Source: Devosia pacifica
GTDB taxonomy: Bacteria > Pseudomonadota > Alphaproteobacteria > Rhizobiales > Devosiaceae
NCBI RefSeq assembly: GCF_014652635.1
Contig: NZ_BMZE01000004.1
Coordinates: forward strand, 248,001 to 312,000
DNA length: 64,000 bases
Reading direction: 5' to 3'
Position numbers and translations under genes: made by a program. Shown here in pieces: positions 23,804-32,468 of the stretch. Position 1 is the stretch's first letter. Each line of letters begins with the position of its first letter. Under the pieces are notes generated by a model. The model was not told the DNA's origin, searched no databases, and worked only from the letters and a program-made list of their open reading frames with translations.

Positions 23804-24844
23804 CTAGTCGATCCGTGTGCCGTTCTTGTCGAACAGATGCACCACGGAAAGGTCTGGAGTGACCTTGATGCTGGAGCCGGGTGTCGCCGTCACACGTTCG
23901 CGGAACACGCCGACAACCTGCTGACCGCCAATGCGACCAAGGACCTGCGTCTCCGAGCCTGTTGGCTCGATAACGCTGACCTCGAACGGAATTCCGTTAT
24001 CATCGAGCTGCATATGCTCGGGCCGGATGCCGTAGGTTTTTGCGTGGGAAGCGGGCTTTGGTACCGGCAGCACCACACCACCAGCCGTCTTGAAACCAGC
24101 ATCTGTCATCTCGCCCTCGAGGAAGTTCATCGATGGGCTGCCGATGAAGCCGGCAACAAACACGTTGTTGGGGCGATCATAAAGATCGAGTGGCGAGCCG
24201 ATTTGCTCGATGACGCCGTCGCGCATCACCACGATCTTGTCGGCCATGGTCATGGCTTCAATCTGATCGTGCGTCACGTAAATGGTCGTCGTCTTCAGGC
24301 GCTGATGCAGTTCCTTGATTTCGGCGCGCATCTGCACACGCAGCTTCGCATCAAGGTTGGAAAGCGGCTCGTCGAAGAGGAACACTGCCGGATCGCGCAC
24401 GATGGCGCGGCCCATTGCAACGCGTTGGCGCTGGCCACCGGACAACTGGCGCGGCTGGCGATCCAGAAGGCTCTCAAGCCCCAGGATGGCGGCGGCCTTT
24501 TGCACTTTTTCCTGTATCTCGGCTTTGGGCGTGCCCTTGAGCCGCAGCGAAAAGCCCATGTTCTGGGCGACAGTCATATGCGGATAAAGCGCGTAGTTCT
24601 GGAACACCATGGCGATGTCGCGCTGCTTCGGCGCGAGGTCGTTGACCACGCGCTCGCCGATTTCGATCTCGCCGTCAGTGATATCTTCGAGCCCGGCAAT
24701 CATGCGAAGAAGCGTAGACTTCCCGCACCCTGAAGGGCCGACCAGAATGACAAACTCACCATCCTGGATGTCGACTGACACCCCTTTGAGCGCATGGAAA
24801 CTGCCGTAGAACTTCTCGGCCTTGTTGATCGTAACGCTCGCCAT
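23804..24844 (-). CDS. Orphan carbohydrate ABC ATPase (UgpC/MalK type)
   Basis: A 346-residue ATPase with Walker A (GPSGCGKST), signature [14 protein letters not shown], Walker B ([11 protein letters not shown]) and H loop (YVTHDQ), then a TOBE-type regulatory domain (PSMNFLEGEM, GIRPEHM). No permease or binding-protein gene is adjacent: the upstream side holds DUF1328 and the downstream side a terminator. Single UgpC-like ATPases can serve several CUT1 importers. The importer at 45054..48176 lacks its own ATPase and is a natural client. A GGTC-T-GACC palindrome lies at 24900-24908 upstream of its start and resembles the operators at 9855-9890. Confidence 0.92.
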   Translation of the reverse strand: MASVTINKAEKFYGSFHALKGVSVDIQDGEFVILVGPSGCGKSTLLRMIAGLEDITDGEIEIGERVVNDLAPKQRDIAMVFQNYALYPHMTVAQNMGFSLRLKGTPKAEIQEKVQKAAAILGLESLLDRQPRQLSGGQRQRVAMGRAIVRDPAVFLFDEPLSNLDAKLRVQMRAEIKELHQRLKTTTIYVTHDQIEAMTMADKIVVMRDGVIEQIGSPLDLYDRPNNVFVAGFIGSPSMNFLEGEMTDAGFKTAGGVVLPVPKPASHAKTYGIRPEHMQLDDNGIPFEVSVIEPTGSETQVLGRIGGQQVVGVFRERVTATPGSSIKVTPDLSVVHLFDKNGTRID

Positions 24845-24964
24845 CTGGTTCCTCTCCCAAGCTGTGCACTACACCCGATCCTCCACGGGTGACCTCACCG
24901 GTCTGACCAGAGAAGTACGCCCCGTGGCAGGCGGTGTCAATTCTGGGGAGAGGGTTCAGGACGC

Positions 24965-25138
24965 CTAGAAAATCGCTGCGATACCCAGGACCCCGAGGAT
25001 GAGAAGGATCACGATACCGGCGAGAATAACGAAAAAGACGATCTTTGCGAGATTTGCTGCACCTGCCGCGATACCGCTGAAGCCCAGCGCGCCGGCAACG
25101 ACGGCGATGACGACGAGTGCGATGAGAAGTTCAAGCAT
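24965..25138 (-). CDS. DUF1328 family small membrane protein
   Basis: A 57-residue protein, MLELLIALVVIAVVAGALGF onwards, with two hydrophobic helices and the GFSGIAAGAANLAKIVFF core of DUF1328 (YtjA). These proteins are widespread in proteobacteria and usually induced by envelope or osmotic stress. It lies 34 nt downstream of the proline-rich gene and probably shares its EcfG-type promoter. Confidence 0.85.
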   Translation of the reverse strand: MLELLIALVVIAVVAGALGFSGIAAGAANLAKIVFFVILAGIVILLILGVLGIAAIF

Positions 25139-25172
25139 GAATAGTATCCTTTAGTGTTGCGCTAATAAGCGA

Positions 25173-25376
25173 TCAGGCCGCCGGCTGTGGATCTTCTGGG
25201 CCGGGGGGCGGCTCATTGGGGTCGTGCTGCGGTGGCGGTACCGGGTCCGGCTCGGGAAAAGGTTCGGGTGGCGGAGGCGGTACGGGCTGTGGGTCAGGCT
25301 GCGGAAAAGGCTCCGGTGGCCGAGGGTCAGGTTCGGGACGGGGAGGTTCGGCGGGCGGAATGTATGCCGCTTGCAT
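25173..25376 (-). CDS. Proline-rich small protein (67 aa)
   Basis: A highly biased peptide made almost entirely of Pro, Glu, Asp and Gln, with recurring PEPFP-(Q/E)-PDP-units. No signal peptide or membrane segment is seen. The low complexity alone would make it doubtful, but a perfect EcfG-type promoter (GGAAC-N16-CGTT) lies 34 nt upstream and DUF1328 follows directly, so I consider it a genuine stress gene. Function is unknown; such acidic proline-rich peptides may be disordered. Confidence 0.55.
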   Translation of the reverse strand: MQAAYIPPAEPPRPEPDPRPPEPFPQPDPQPVPPPPPEPFPEPDPVPPPQHDPNEPPPGPEDPQPAA

Positions 25377-25409
25377 TGTATTTGCCTTCGTCGATACAGC
25401 TGTGTTTTG

Positions 25410-25434
25410 AACGGCCTTGCATCAGCGGAGTTCC
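25410..25434 (-). promoter_or_regulatory. EcfG/RpoE2-type general stress promoter
   Basis: On the minus strand the sequence reads GGAAC, 16 nt, CGTT, matching the alphaproteobacterial general-stress consensus GGAAC-N16/17-CGTT exactly. It faces the proline-rich gene and DUF1328. Confidence 0.7.
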
Positions 25435-25502
25435 GCAACAGACCTTGATTGCCTGTGCGTCAGCACGCAAACTTATCCTGACCAACACCTGGAGAGATCG
25501 AA

Positions 25503-25676
25503 ATGCCGATTCTGCTGCTTATTCTTCTGGCCATCCTGATCGCCCAGGTGGGGTTCTGGGATGCCTTCGTCGCAGTCCTCGGGGCGGCGGGCATGATCAT
25601 CCTGTTCGTGATCATCCTGATCGCGGCGCTGGGCATCGCAGGCTTTCTGGCAGTGCGGCGTATGGGCAGGCGCTAG
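25503..25676 (+). CDS. Small membrane protein (57 aa)
   Basis: MPILLLILLAILIAQVGFWD onwards: two hydrophobic helices and a basic C-terminal RRMGRR tail. GGAGAG lies 6 nt before the ATG. The pattern is that of stress-induced hydrophobic peptides common in this order, and it sits beside DUF1328. Its 3' end overlaps the convergent 25673..26059 by 4 nt. No named family is recognised. Confidence 0.65.
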   Translation: MPILLLILLAILIAQVGFWDAFVAVLGAAGMIILFVIILIAALGIAGFLAVRRMGRR

Positions 25677-26059
25677 CGCAGGTCCGCGCACGCATCTAGC
25701 AACTGCACTGCCACGCCGGCGTAAAGCACTGCGAGAATGGATAATCCATTCAAAAACCGCATCACAAACAGCATGAGCGGTTGTTGATCTCCGGGCATCT
25801 TGGCTCCGGAAAGCGTCTTGTAGACAGGGTGGGGCCAGATCAGCAGCGCAAGCAGCAGGCCCAGAACGAGGACCGTGCCGGCAATGACGCTGGCGGAGGC
25901 GAGCGTGTTGCTTCCGGAGGGGCCGGTGCCCACAGCAAAGCCACACAAGGCTGACTGGCTACCATAGATCAGCGTCAGGTGCGCCGCCCACAGTATGGGC
26001 CCGGCCATCAGGAAAACGAGTGTGCCGATAGGCCGGGGTGTAGTCTTTGCCTCTCCCAT
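25673..26059 (-). CDS. Membrane protein of the cytochrome oxidase operon
   Basis: A 128-residue protein with three predicted membrane helices. The N-terminal segment (FLMAGPILWAAHLTLIYGSQSALCGF) carries His and Cys in a helix, as in small oxidase-associated proteins of caa3 clusters. It starts 3 nt after the subunit I/III gene and is the last gene of the operon. The role is inferred from position: assembly or stability of the oxidase. Confidence 0.7.
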   Translation of the reverse strand: MGEAKTTPRPIGTLVFLMAGPILWAAHLTLIYGSQSALCGFAVGTGPSGSNTLASASVIAGTVLVLGLLLALLIWPHPVYKTLSGAKMPGDQQPLMLFVMRFLNGLSILAVLYAGVAVQLLDACADLR

Positions 26060-26062
26060 CGA

Positions 26063-28603
26063 TCAGCCTCCGATCAACCGGGGAAATCCGTGGATCAGCA
26101 GCAGCCCGAATAGTCCCTGGCCGGCTGTGTAGTAGTAGAGCAGGGCGGCATTGTCGAAGGTCACCCGCCGCTTCGCATCGAGTTGCGCGGTAATCACGCG
26201 GCCCACCGCAAACAGGCACATGATGATGGTTGCAAACGCCGCCTGTCCGGTGAGTATCGGCGCCATGTAGACCATTGCGCCATAGGATGATGCGGTCGGC
26301 GACAGCCCGGTGCTCATATGCCCGAGAATCTCCAGCGCCACCGCTCCGCCGAGCGCTGCGGCACCGAGTGTCAGCAACCCGGCGACCCTAAGGCTCATAT
26401 GGCGCGGTTTCGGCAACAGCTTGCCGGCGATGAACACGACGGCGCTGCCGCCGATGAACAGCAAGGCCGAGCCGATCGGCCAGAGCAGCGGCGGCGGCGG
26501 CGGTGATCCTGCCGGCGCCCATACGTCGGGCGAGACGGTCCACAAATAGAGATAGGAGAAGAAGTAGGACACATAGAGCGAGGACGCGACCAGCATCAAA
26601 ACGACCATCGCCCACCAGCTGTGCGACATTGGTCCGGTCATGTAGGTCGGAAGTTTTATGCCATGGCCAATCTCGACCTCACCCTGTTCTGGCTTGTCGA
26701 GCTGCCACGTCCAGATGATGCAGGCAACGATCGCTAGCACACCACAGGCAATGGCAATCTCCACCTGCTTAATCGTCAGCAGCAGGAAAAACGCCGCAGT
26801 GAACGCTGCGGCCCCAAGGTGCGTCCAGCTCGGGCCGGGCATTTGCAGCACATATTGCGGCTTCGCCTCGATGGCGGAGGTGACGATGGTCTCGCGACCG
26901 CCCGTCGGTGCATTTGGCAGGTAATGCAGGCCCTCTTCGACTTCCTTTGCGAGGCTCGGCCGGTCCCATTGCGGCTCGAGGCTCGTCACATGCGGAATGC
27001 TGCGCGTAGAATACGTGTCATTCGGCAGGAATTCGAGCGTCCCCGCGCCCCAGGGATTATCGGGTCCACCTTCGCCGAACCGGAAGTTCTTGGCCAGATC
27101 GACCAGGAACACCAGGACGCCCGCCGCCATGGTGAAGGCGCCAACGGTCGAGATCGTGTTCAGCAGGTCCCAGCCCATATTTCCGGGATACGTCCAAACG
27201 CGCCTTGGCATACCTGCAAGGCCGGTGAAGTGCATCGGAAAGAACGCGACATTGAAACCGATGAACATCAGCCAGAACGCCCACCGCCCCAGCCGCTCGG
27301 ACAGCATCTTCTTGCTGACCATCGGCACCCAGTAATAAAACGTCGCAAACAGCGGAAACACCATCCCGCCCACCAGCACGTAGTGAAAGTGCGCGACGAT
27401 GAAATAGCTGTCGTGCGCCTGCCAGTCGAACGGCACGATGGCAACCATCACGCCGGTCAACCCGCCGAGCGTGAAGATGAACAGAAACCCGAGGATGAAC
27501 AGCGACGGCACCGTAATCCGGAACCGCTTGCGCCCGGCGGCAATCGTCGCGATCCACGAAAATACCTGAATGCCCGAGGGAATCGCCACGGCCATGCTCG
27601 CGGCGGAAAAGAACGCCAGGCTCATCCCCGGGATGCCGGTGGTGAACATGTGGTGCACCCACAGCCCGAAGCTGAAAAAGCCCGTGGCGATCAGCGCCAC
27701 GACGATCAGCCGGTAGCCGACCAGCGGCGTCTGCGCCATGGTCGGGATCATCATCGAAACCAGCCCTGCCGCAGGCAGGAAGATGATGTAGACCTCCGGG
27801 TGCCCGAAGAACCAGAACAGGTGCTGCCACAACAGCGAGTCACCGCCGAGTTCTGCTGTAAAGAACGGCCAGCCGAAAGCGCGCTCGATCTCCAGAAGCA
27901 TCGTTGCAAGGATCACTGCCGGAAAGGCGAAAATGATCATTGCCGCGAACACCAGCATCGACCACGCGAAAATCGGCATGCGCGCCAGCGTCATTCCCGG
28001 CGGGCGCGTGCGCAGTACGCCAACGACAATTTCGATCGCACCGGCTATGGCCGATATCTCGATGAAGCCAATGCCCAGCAGCCAGAAATCGGCGTTATCG
28101 CCCGGCGAGTATTCCAGCAGCGTCATCGGCGGATACATGAACCATCCGCCCTTCGGCGCCAGGTCGTAGAAAACCGTCGAAAAGAACACCAATCCGCCGA
28201 TGATATAGGCCCAGATCGCAAAGGCGCTGAGCCGCGGGAAGGGCAGGTCGCGCGCCGCCAGCATCTGCGGCAACAGCATCACCCCCAGCGCTTCCACCGC
28301 TGGCACGGCGAACAGGAACATCATCGTCGTGCCGTGAACGGTGAAGATCTGGTTGTAGAGATCCTGGCTGAGAAAATTGTTGTCGCCGACCGCCAGTTGC
28401 GTGCGCATCAGCAACGCCAGCACACCCGCCATCAGGAAGAACAGCAGCGCCGCCCCGATATAGAGCACGCCGATAACGGTATTGTTGACCGCCGTCGGCA
28501 GTCTCCAACCGGTCGGCGTCGCCCAGATGCGCTTCAGATCTTCCAGCTCGTGCGCCGGCCGGGGGCCTTTGTTGGGAAGCTCATCAAGCTCGTGGGTCGA
28601 CAT
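26063..28603 (-). CDS. Cytochrome c oxidase subunit I/III fusion
   Basis: An 846-residue membrane protein. Residues 1 to about 560 are subunit I of the haem-copper oxidase: the haem a ligand in TVHGTTMMF, the WFFGHPEVY motif with CuB His, the E residue of A1-type proton pathways and the cross-linked Tyr, the VHHMFTTG histidine pair, and DSYFIVAHFHYVLVGG with the a3 and a ligands. Residues from about 600 form a subunit III-like helical domain. Subunit I/III fusions are usual in caa3-type enzymes. The gene lies between the antiporter and the small membrane protein within an overlapping operon. It reduces O2 to water with proton pumping. Confidence 0.93.
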   Translation of the reverse strand: MSTHELDELPNKGPRPAHELEDLKRIWATPTGWRLPTAVNNTVIGVLYIGAALLFFLMAGVLALLMRTQLAVGDNNFLSQDLYNQIFTVHGTTMMFLFAVPAVEALGVMLLPQMLAARDLPFPRLSAFAIWAYIIGGLVFFSTVFYDLAPKGGWFMYPPMTLLEYSPGDNADFWLLGIGFIEISAIAGAIEIVVGVLRTRPPGMTLARMPIFAWSMLVFAAMIIFAFPAVILATMLLEIERAFGWPFFTAELGGDSLLWQHLFWFFGHPEVYIIFLPAAGLVSMMIPTMAQTPLVGYRLIVVALIATGFFSFGLWVHHMFTTGIPGMSLAFFSAASMAVAIPSGIQVFSWIATIAAGRKRFRITVPSLFILGFLFIFTLGGLTGVMVAIVPFDWQAHDSYFIVAHFHYVLVGGMVFPLFATFYYWVPMVSKKMLSERLGRWAFWLMFIGFNVAFFPMHFTGLAGMPRRVWTYPGNMGWDLLNTISTVGAFTMAAGVLVFLVDLAKNFRFGEGGPDNPWGAGTLEFLPNDTYSTRSIPHVTSLEPQWDRPSLAKEVEEGLHYLPNAPTGGRETIVTSAIEAKPQYVLQMPGPSWTHLGAAAFTAAFFLLLTIKQVEIAIACGVLAIVACIIWTWQLDKPEQGEVEIGHGIKLPTYMTGPMSHSWWAMVVLMLVASSLYVSYFFSYLYLWTVSPDVWAPAGSPPPPPLLWPIGSALLFIGGSAVVFIAGKLLPKPRHMSLRVAGLLTLGAAALGGAVALEILGHMSTGLSPTASSYGAMVYMAPILTGQAAFATIIMCLFAVGRVITAQLDAKRRVTFDNAALLYYYTAGQGLFGLLLIHGFPRLIGG

Positions 28604-28615
28604 AAGCGCTCCAGC

Positions 28616-29683
28616 TCAGCGAAGAAAGAAGAGGATCACGAGGCCGGCGCAATAGCACAGCAACACCGCGAGCGAATCGAGCCCCAGCCTTAGCACCGTC
28701 TTGTCGGCGCGCTCGGCCATGCCGATCATGAACAGCGCAGTCACAGCAATGCCGAGCAGGGCCCCGAACGCTGCGAACGAATCTGCCTGGCTCAGGATCG
28801 GCTCACCCTGCGCCACGAGGTCGATGACGAACACCAGCCCGACATTGATCAGATTGGTCCCGAGGATGTCGGAGACAGCCAGCGTCAGAAGCCCGGCCTT
28901 GGCCGCCGTGATCGTGGTGGCCAGCTCCGGCAGCGAGGTGGCAAAAGCCAGTAGCACGAAGCCGACGAAGCTGCCGCCAAGCCCCGTCTGCTCCGAGAGC
29001 GCATCCCCGGTGCGCGACAGGGTATAACCGGCAATCAGGATCACGAGGCCCAGCCCCGCCGTCCACAGCACCAGTCGTCTCAGGCTCTCGCCCTCGAAAG
29101 CCTTGTTGGCTTCGCGTTCCGCCTTGTCCTGCTGCTCGTCGAGCGTGTGATCGACCTTGCCGCCATAAGCGACCAGCCATGAGCGGCGGCCCTGCGATTG
29201 CGCCAGGAGATAGACGCTGAAGGCATACGCCAGAATACTGAACCACGCCCACGCGCCGATCCCGAGAATGGCGACATCCCCAACGACCGCACCGGCGGTG
29301 ATGATGGCGAGCAGCAGGATATTCAGCCCACCCTGCAGGAACACCATCGGATCGGGAATCGATGAGGTCAGGGCCCGCTCTCGGATAAAGGCATCGACAA
29401 GCGCCAGGATCGCCACTTGTGCGGCGATCGAGCCCAGCAGGTTGTTCAGCGCCAGATCAGGCGCGCCGCTCGCTGCCGAAGTCACCGTGGCGCCGATCTC
29501 CGGCAGGGAGGTGATACCCCCGAGCAGCAACAGGCCGATCGTCGCCTGTCCGATGCCGGTCTGGTAGCTGATCGCATTGGCATAGTGCGTAATCCGGGCG
29601 CCCGCAGCCCACACCACGCCGGCCGCCACCAGAAAGATCGCGAAATTGACGAACACGTTGAACTGGCTGAACTGCAGGATCAT
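28616..29683 (-). CDS. Na+/Ca2+ exchanger-family cation antiporter
   Basis: A 355-residue membrane protein with two inverted Na_Ca_ex repeats. The first alpha repeat is GGITSLPEIGATVTS and the second AFATSLPELATTITA, with the paired Glu residues that bind Na+/Ca2+. A charged cytoplasmic loop (EQQDKAEREANKAFEGES) separates the halves. The gene is embedded in the oxidase operon: its start overlaps the subunit II stop by 4 nt and its stop is 12 nt before subunit I/III. Antiporters are not standard parts of such operons. A link between the oxidase-generated proton or sodium gradient and cation extrusion is plausible in a halotolerant host. Confidence 0.88.
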   Translation of the reverse strand: MILQFSQFNVFVNFAIFLVAAGVVWAAGARITHYANAISYQTGIGQATIGLLLLGGITSLPEIGATVTSAASGAPDLALNNLLGSIAAQVAILALVDAFIRERALTSSIPDPMVFLQGGLNILLLAIITAGAVVGDVAILGIGAWAWFSILAYAFSVYLLAQSQGRRSWLVAYGGKVDHTLDEQQDKAEREANKAFEGESLRRLVLWTAGLGLVILIAGYTLSRTGDALSEQTGLGGSFVGFVLLAFATSLPELATTITAAKAGLLTLAVSDILGTNLINVGLVFVIDLVAQGEPILSQADSFAAFGALLGIAVTALFMIGMAERADKTVLRLGLDSLAVLLCYCAGLVILFFLR

Positions 29684-30678
29684 TCGAGACTGTCCAGATA
29701 GATGGAAAGGTCGTCGAGCTGCTCTTCCGTGAAGATCTCGTAAGCCGGCATCTTGTTCTCCGGCTTGATGTGCTGGTTGTTGACGATCCAGTCGGAAAAG
29801 GCCTGCGAATTGTTGGGCATGGTCGCGGCGGCAAGCGACAGCCTGCCGCCCACATGCGTCAGGTCCGGCCCGATCACGCCGTCAGCCTCTGTACCGCGAA
29901 CCGCGTGGCAGGAACCGCACCCTGCTTGCTGGAAAAGCTCGGCCCCGTGCTGCTCCTGGGCGGTCGCGGGCTCGTGTGCCGGTGATGCGGCGTGCGCCAG
30001 CCATGCCTCGAATTCCTGCGGCGGATGCGCCACGACGTGAAATGCCATCAGCGCATGTGCGCCGCCGCAATATTCCGCGCATTGCCCGCGCGTTACACCG
30101 GCCCTGGTGGCCGTGACCGTCAGTGTGTTCTCGCGCCCCGGTATCATGTCGAGCTTTCCCGCAAGGGTAGGGGCCCAGAAGCTGTGGATGACGTTATCGC
30201 TGGTCAGCGCCAGCTCCACCGGCGTGCCGACCGGCAAGTGCAGTTCGTTGGCGCTGGTAATCCGGTTACCCTCGCCATCGAGATAGGTGACGCGCCACCA
30301 CCACAACTCGCCTTCGATCGCGACCCGCAGCTGGCCGTCCTCCGGCGCCTGGCTTTGCGCGCCCGCGCGCATGACGAACAGCCCGTAGACCAGCAGCACC
30401 GTCAGCACCACCACCGGAAAGAACAGCCCTAGCCCGGTAATAAAGCGCTCATTGGCAAACCGGCTGCGCAAAGACTGCGAGCCGAACAGCGCAAGCCCCG
30501 TTAACACCACAACCAACGCCAGGATTATGCCGCTGCCGATGGTCATGATCCAGAACAGCAAATGCACCCGCTCGGCCTCGACCCCGCCCGGCGAGAGCAC
30601 TGATTGCGTACCCGTGCACCCGGCAAGCAGCAGAGCGACAAGAACAATCAGGCCGGTCCTCGCCAGCGTACCGCTCAT
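29680..30678 (-). CDS. Cytochrome c oxidase subunit II with fused cytochrome c
   Basis: A 332-residue protein of caa3 type. The N-terminus has a lipobox (LLAG-C21). Two membrane helices follow (about residues 40-64 and 80-102). The CuA site is complete (H165, C200, E202, C204, H208, M211). A C-terminal cytochrome c domain has C254-G-S-C257-H258 and a distal MPNN methionine. It accepts electrons from cytochrome c and passes them to haem a of subunit I. It overlaps the triheme cytochrome gene and the antiporter gene by 4 nt each. Confidence 0.94.
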   Translation of the reverse strand: MSGTLARTGLIVLVALLLAGCTGTQSVLSPGGVEAERVHLLFWIMTIGSGIILALVVVLTGLALFGSQSLRSRFANERFITGLGLFFPVVVLTVLLVYGLFVMRAGAQSQAPEDGQLRVAIEGELWWWRVTYLDGEGNRITSANELHLPVGTPVELALTSDNVIHSFWAPTLAGKLDMIPGRENTLTVTATRAGVTRGQCAEYCGGAHALMAFHVVAHPPQEFEAWLAHAASPAHEPATAQEQHGAELFQQAGCGSCHAVRGTEADGVIGPDLTHVGGRLSLAAATMPNNSQAFSDWIVNNQHIKPENKMPAYEIFTEEQLDDLSIYLDSLE

Positions 30679-31799
30679 CTTTGAGTCTCCGCCTCAAAAG
30701 CCGGTAGGCTTGCATAATAGGCGCTCACGGCCTCAATCTGGTCTGGCTCCAGCCGGCTGCCAGCGACAGCCATGATCTGCGCGTAGGCGGAGCCGCTTCT
30801 TTGGTTCGCGGCCCACAATTTCAGCTGTGTCGCGAGGTAGCGTGCCGACTGGCCGGCCAGCCCCGGAAAGTCCGGATCGCGCCCGGCGCCGTGGCACGAC
30901 TCACACGAGGGTAGGTCGTCATCTGGCACGCCTTGCTTTGCGATCTGTTCTCCAGTGGCGATCAAGTCCGGATCGAGTGGCCTTTCGCTTTCAGGCGTGT
31001 CGAGTGACGCATAGTACAAGGCAAGTTCAGAAATCTCGTCATCCGTCATATGGTAGGCGATCGGCGCCATGATGCCGCTATTGCGTTCCCCCGAACGGTA
31101 TTCTGCAAGAGCGCGCGCCATGTAATCCGCCCCGAGTCCATCGAGACGCGGGACGAGCGTACTAACCGGCGGTGTGTCAGTGTCGCCGTGGCAGCGCACG
31201 CAGTTTTCTGTAGCCGCAAACGTCAGGCCTTCGGCATCCCGTCGCGCCGGCACATCTGGATCGGGAAATGTCCGAGTCGGAAATTGCTCGGCTTGCGGCT
31301 CGAGACTGTCGAGGTATGCAACCACAGACCACACTTCATCAGAGCGGGCCTCGGCGGGCCATGCTGGCATGCCTGTGTATTTAAGCCCGCTGGCGATGAT
31401 CCAGAAGAGGCTGCTCGAATTGTAGTCCTCTTTGGCCCGCAGAAGCGGCGGCGGATGCGGAAGCATGGCCTCGTAAACCGGGTTGATTTCACCGCCCGGC
31501 ATGGCATGGCATTCGGCGCAGCTGGTGCGGTAGTGTTCGGCGCCTAGACGCACCATGTCCTCGTCGAACTCGGGGACGTCGATGCTATCGGAGTGTGCGC
31601 GTATCGATTGATCGCGCACCACTGTCAGCAACCAGGTAGTCACGTCGAGATGCGCGCGATTAGCCCCGACATTGTAATAGCCTGACCAGACGAAAACCGC
31701 GCCCCCGCCAATGCCCAGGGCGACGAGTATGAGCATGGCCACCCCGATCCGCTGCCATCGGGTCAGCCGTCGGACCTTGACGACTTCCCTGTCAGCCAT
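30675..31799 (-). CDS. Triheme cytochrome c
   Basis: A 374-residue membrane-anchored cytochrome with one N-terminal helix (residues 18-40) and three CxxCH sites: C94-C97-H98, C200-C203-H204 and C299-C302-H303. The domains are typical class I cytochromes separated by short linkers. It starts inside the CtaG-like gene (8-nt overlap) and overlaps subunit II. With the cytochrome c domain on subunit II the complex would carry four c-type haems, and this protein may deliver electrons to it directly or take them from quinol-linked donors. Confidence 0.9.
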   Translation of the reverse strand: MADREVVKVRRLTRWQRIGVAMLILVALGIGGGAVFVWSGYYNVGANRAHLDVTTWLLTVVRDQSIRAHSDSIDVPEFDEDMVRLGAEHYRTSCAECHAMPGGEINPVYEAMLPHPPPLLRAKEDYNSSSLFWIIASGLKYTGMPAWPAEARSDEVWSVVAYLDSLEPQAEQFPTRTFPDPDVPARRDAEGLTFAATENCVRCHGDTDTPPVSTLVPRLDGLGADYMARALAEYRSGERNSGIMAPIAYHMTDDEISELALYYASLDTPESERPLDPDLIATGEQIAKQGVPDDDLPSCESCHGAGRDPDFPGLAGQSARYLATQLKLWAANQRSGSAYAQIMAVAGSRLEPDQIEAVSAYYASLPAFEAETQR

Positions 31800-32343
31800 G
31801 CAACCGTGCCTCTGCCTCCAGTGCTAGGAACCAGCGTGCCGAAATGACGATACCAATTGCGACATAGGTCAGCGGGCAGGCAATAAGCATGATCAGACCT
31901 GCAAGCTGCTGATCAGCCAGGGAGCTTGCGCCCATGGAGTGGCCGGCATGCGCCATTCCGCCAAACAGTGTCCTTGGGGAAAACACCATCAGAGCGCCTA
32001 AAAGGCAGAACAGCTTGCCGGTGATCAGAAGCGCCAGAATCGAACGCCACTTGCCGGTGGCCGGCATCGTGAACATTGCAAGCCAGAACCACGCGGCGGC
32101 GGCAATCAGGCTGATATGCATGCCGAGCATTAGCAGCCCGCTCTGGCTCGCCGCGGACAACGCCGGGGGCGAGTGCCAACCCCAGAGAAGAACCAGCTGC
32201 GCAGTTGTCGCCCAGGGCCAACTCCTCCAGATTTCTCTCTTCGGCTGTGGTTTTAACAGCAGCAACAGCGCAGGAACTGCCACGTTCATCAACACGATGT
32301 GCTGAATCATGTGCATGCTGAGAGGCCCGAATGCGGCTTCCAT
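31792..32343 (-). CDS. CtaG-like cytochrome c oxidase assembly protein (caa3 type)
   Basis: A 183-residue membrane protein with about five helices. The start at 32343 (MEAAFGPLSMHMIQHIVLM) is preferred over the longer frame because a GGGGGA lies upstream and the family begins with this His-rich helix. HMIQHIVL and WGWHSP match the caa3_CtaG family, thought to be needed for CuB insertion or for assembly. It is the first gene of the oxidase operon. Confidence 0.85.
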   Translation of the reverse strand: MEAAFGPLSMHMIQHIVLMNVAVPALLLLLKPQPKREIWRSWPWATTAQLVLLWGWHSPPALSAASQSGLLMLGMHISLIAAAAWFWLAMFTMPATGKWRSILALLITGKLFCLLGALMVFSPRTLFGGMAHAGHSMGASSLADQQLAGLIMLIACPLTYVAIGIVISARWFLALEAEARLHG

Positions 32344-32468
32344 CGCTACTTGTCCCCCTGGATGCGAATGCTGGCGCGCTTCTGCGCCGAACAATATCGG
32401 ATGTCGAAACCGCGGGATTGGTTCCGCAGCAGTTGCAAGTGCAACCAGTGCAAATCTTTGTGCTCAAA

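Noticed and set aside
26819-28693. 624-residue open frame antisense to cytochrome oxidase subunit I/III
   Set aside because: His/Arg/Gln-rich translation typical of antisense frames in high-GC genes; the opposite strand has a complete haem-copper oxidase.
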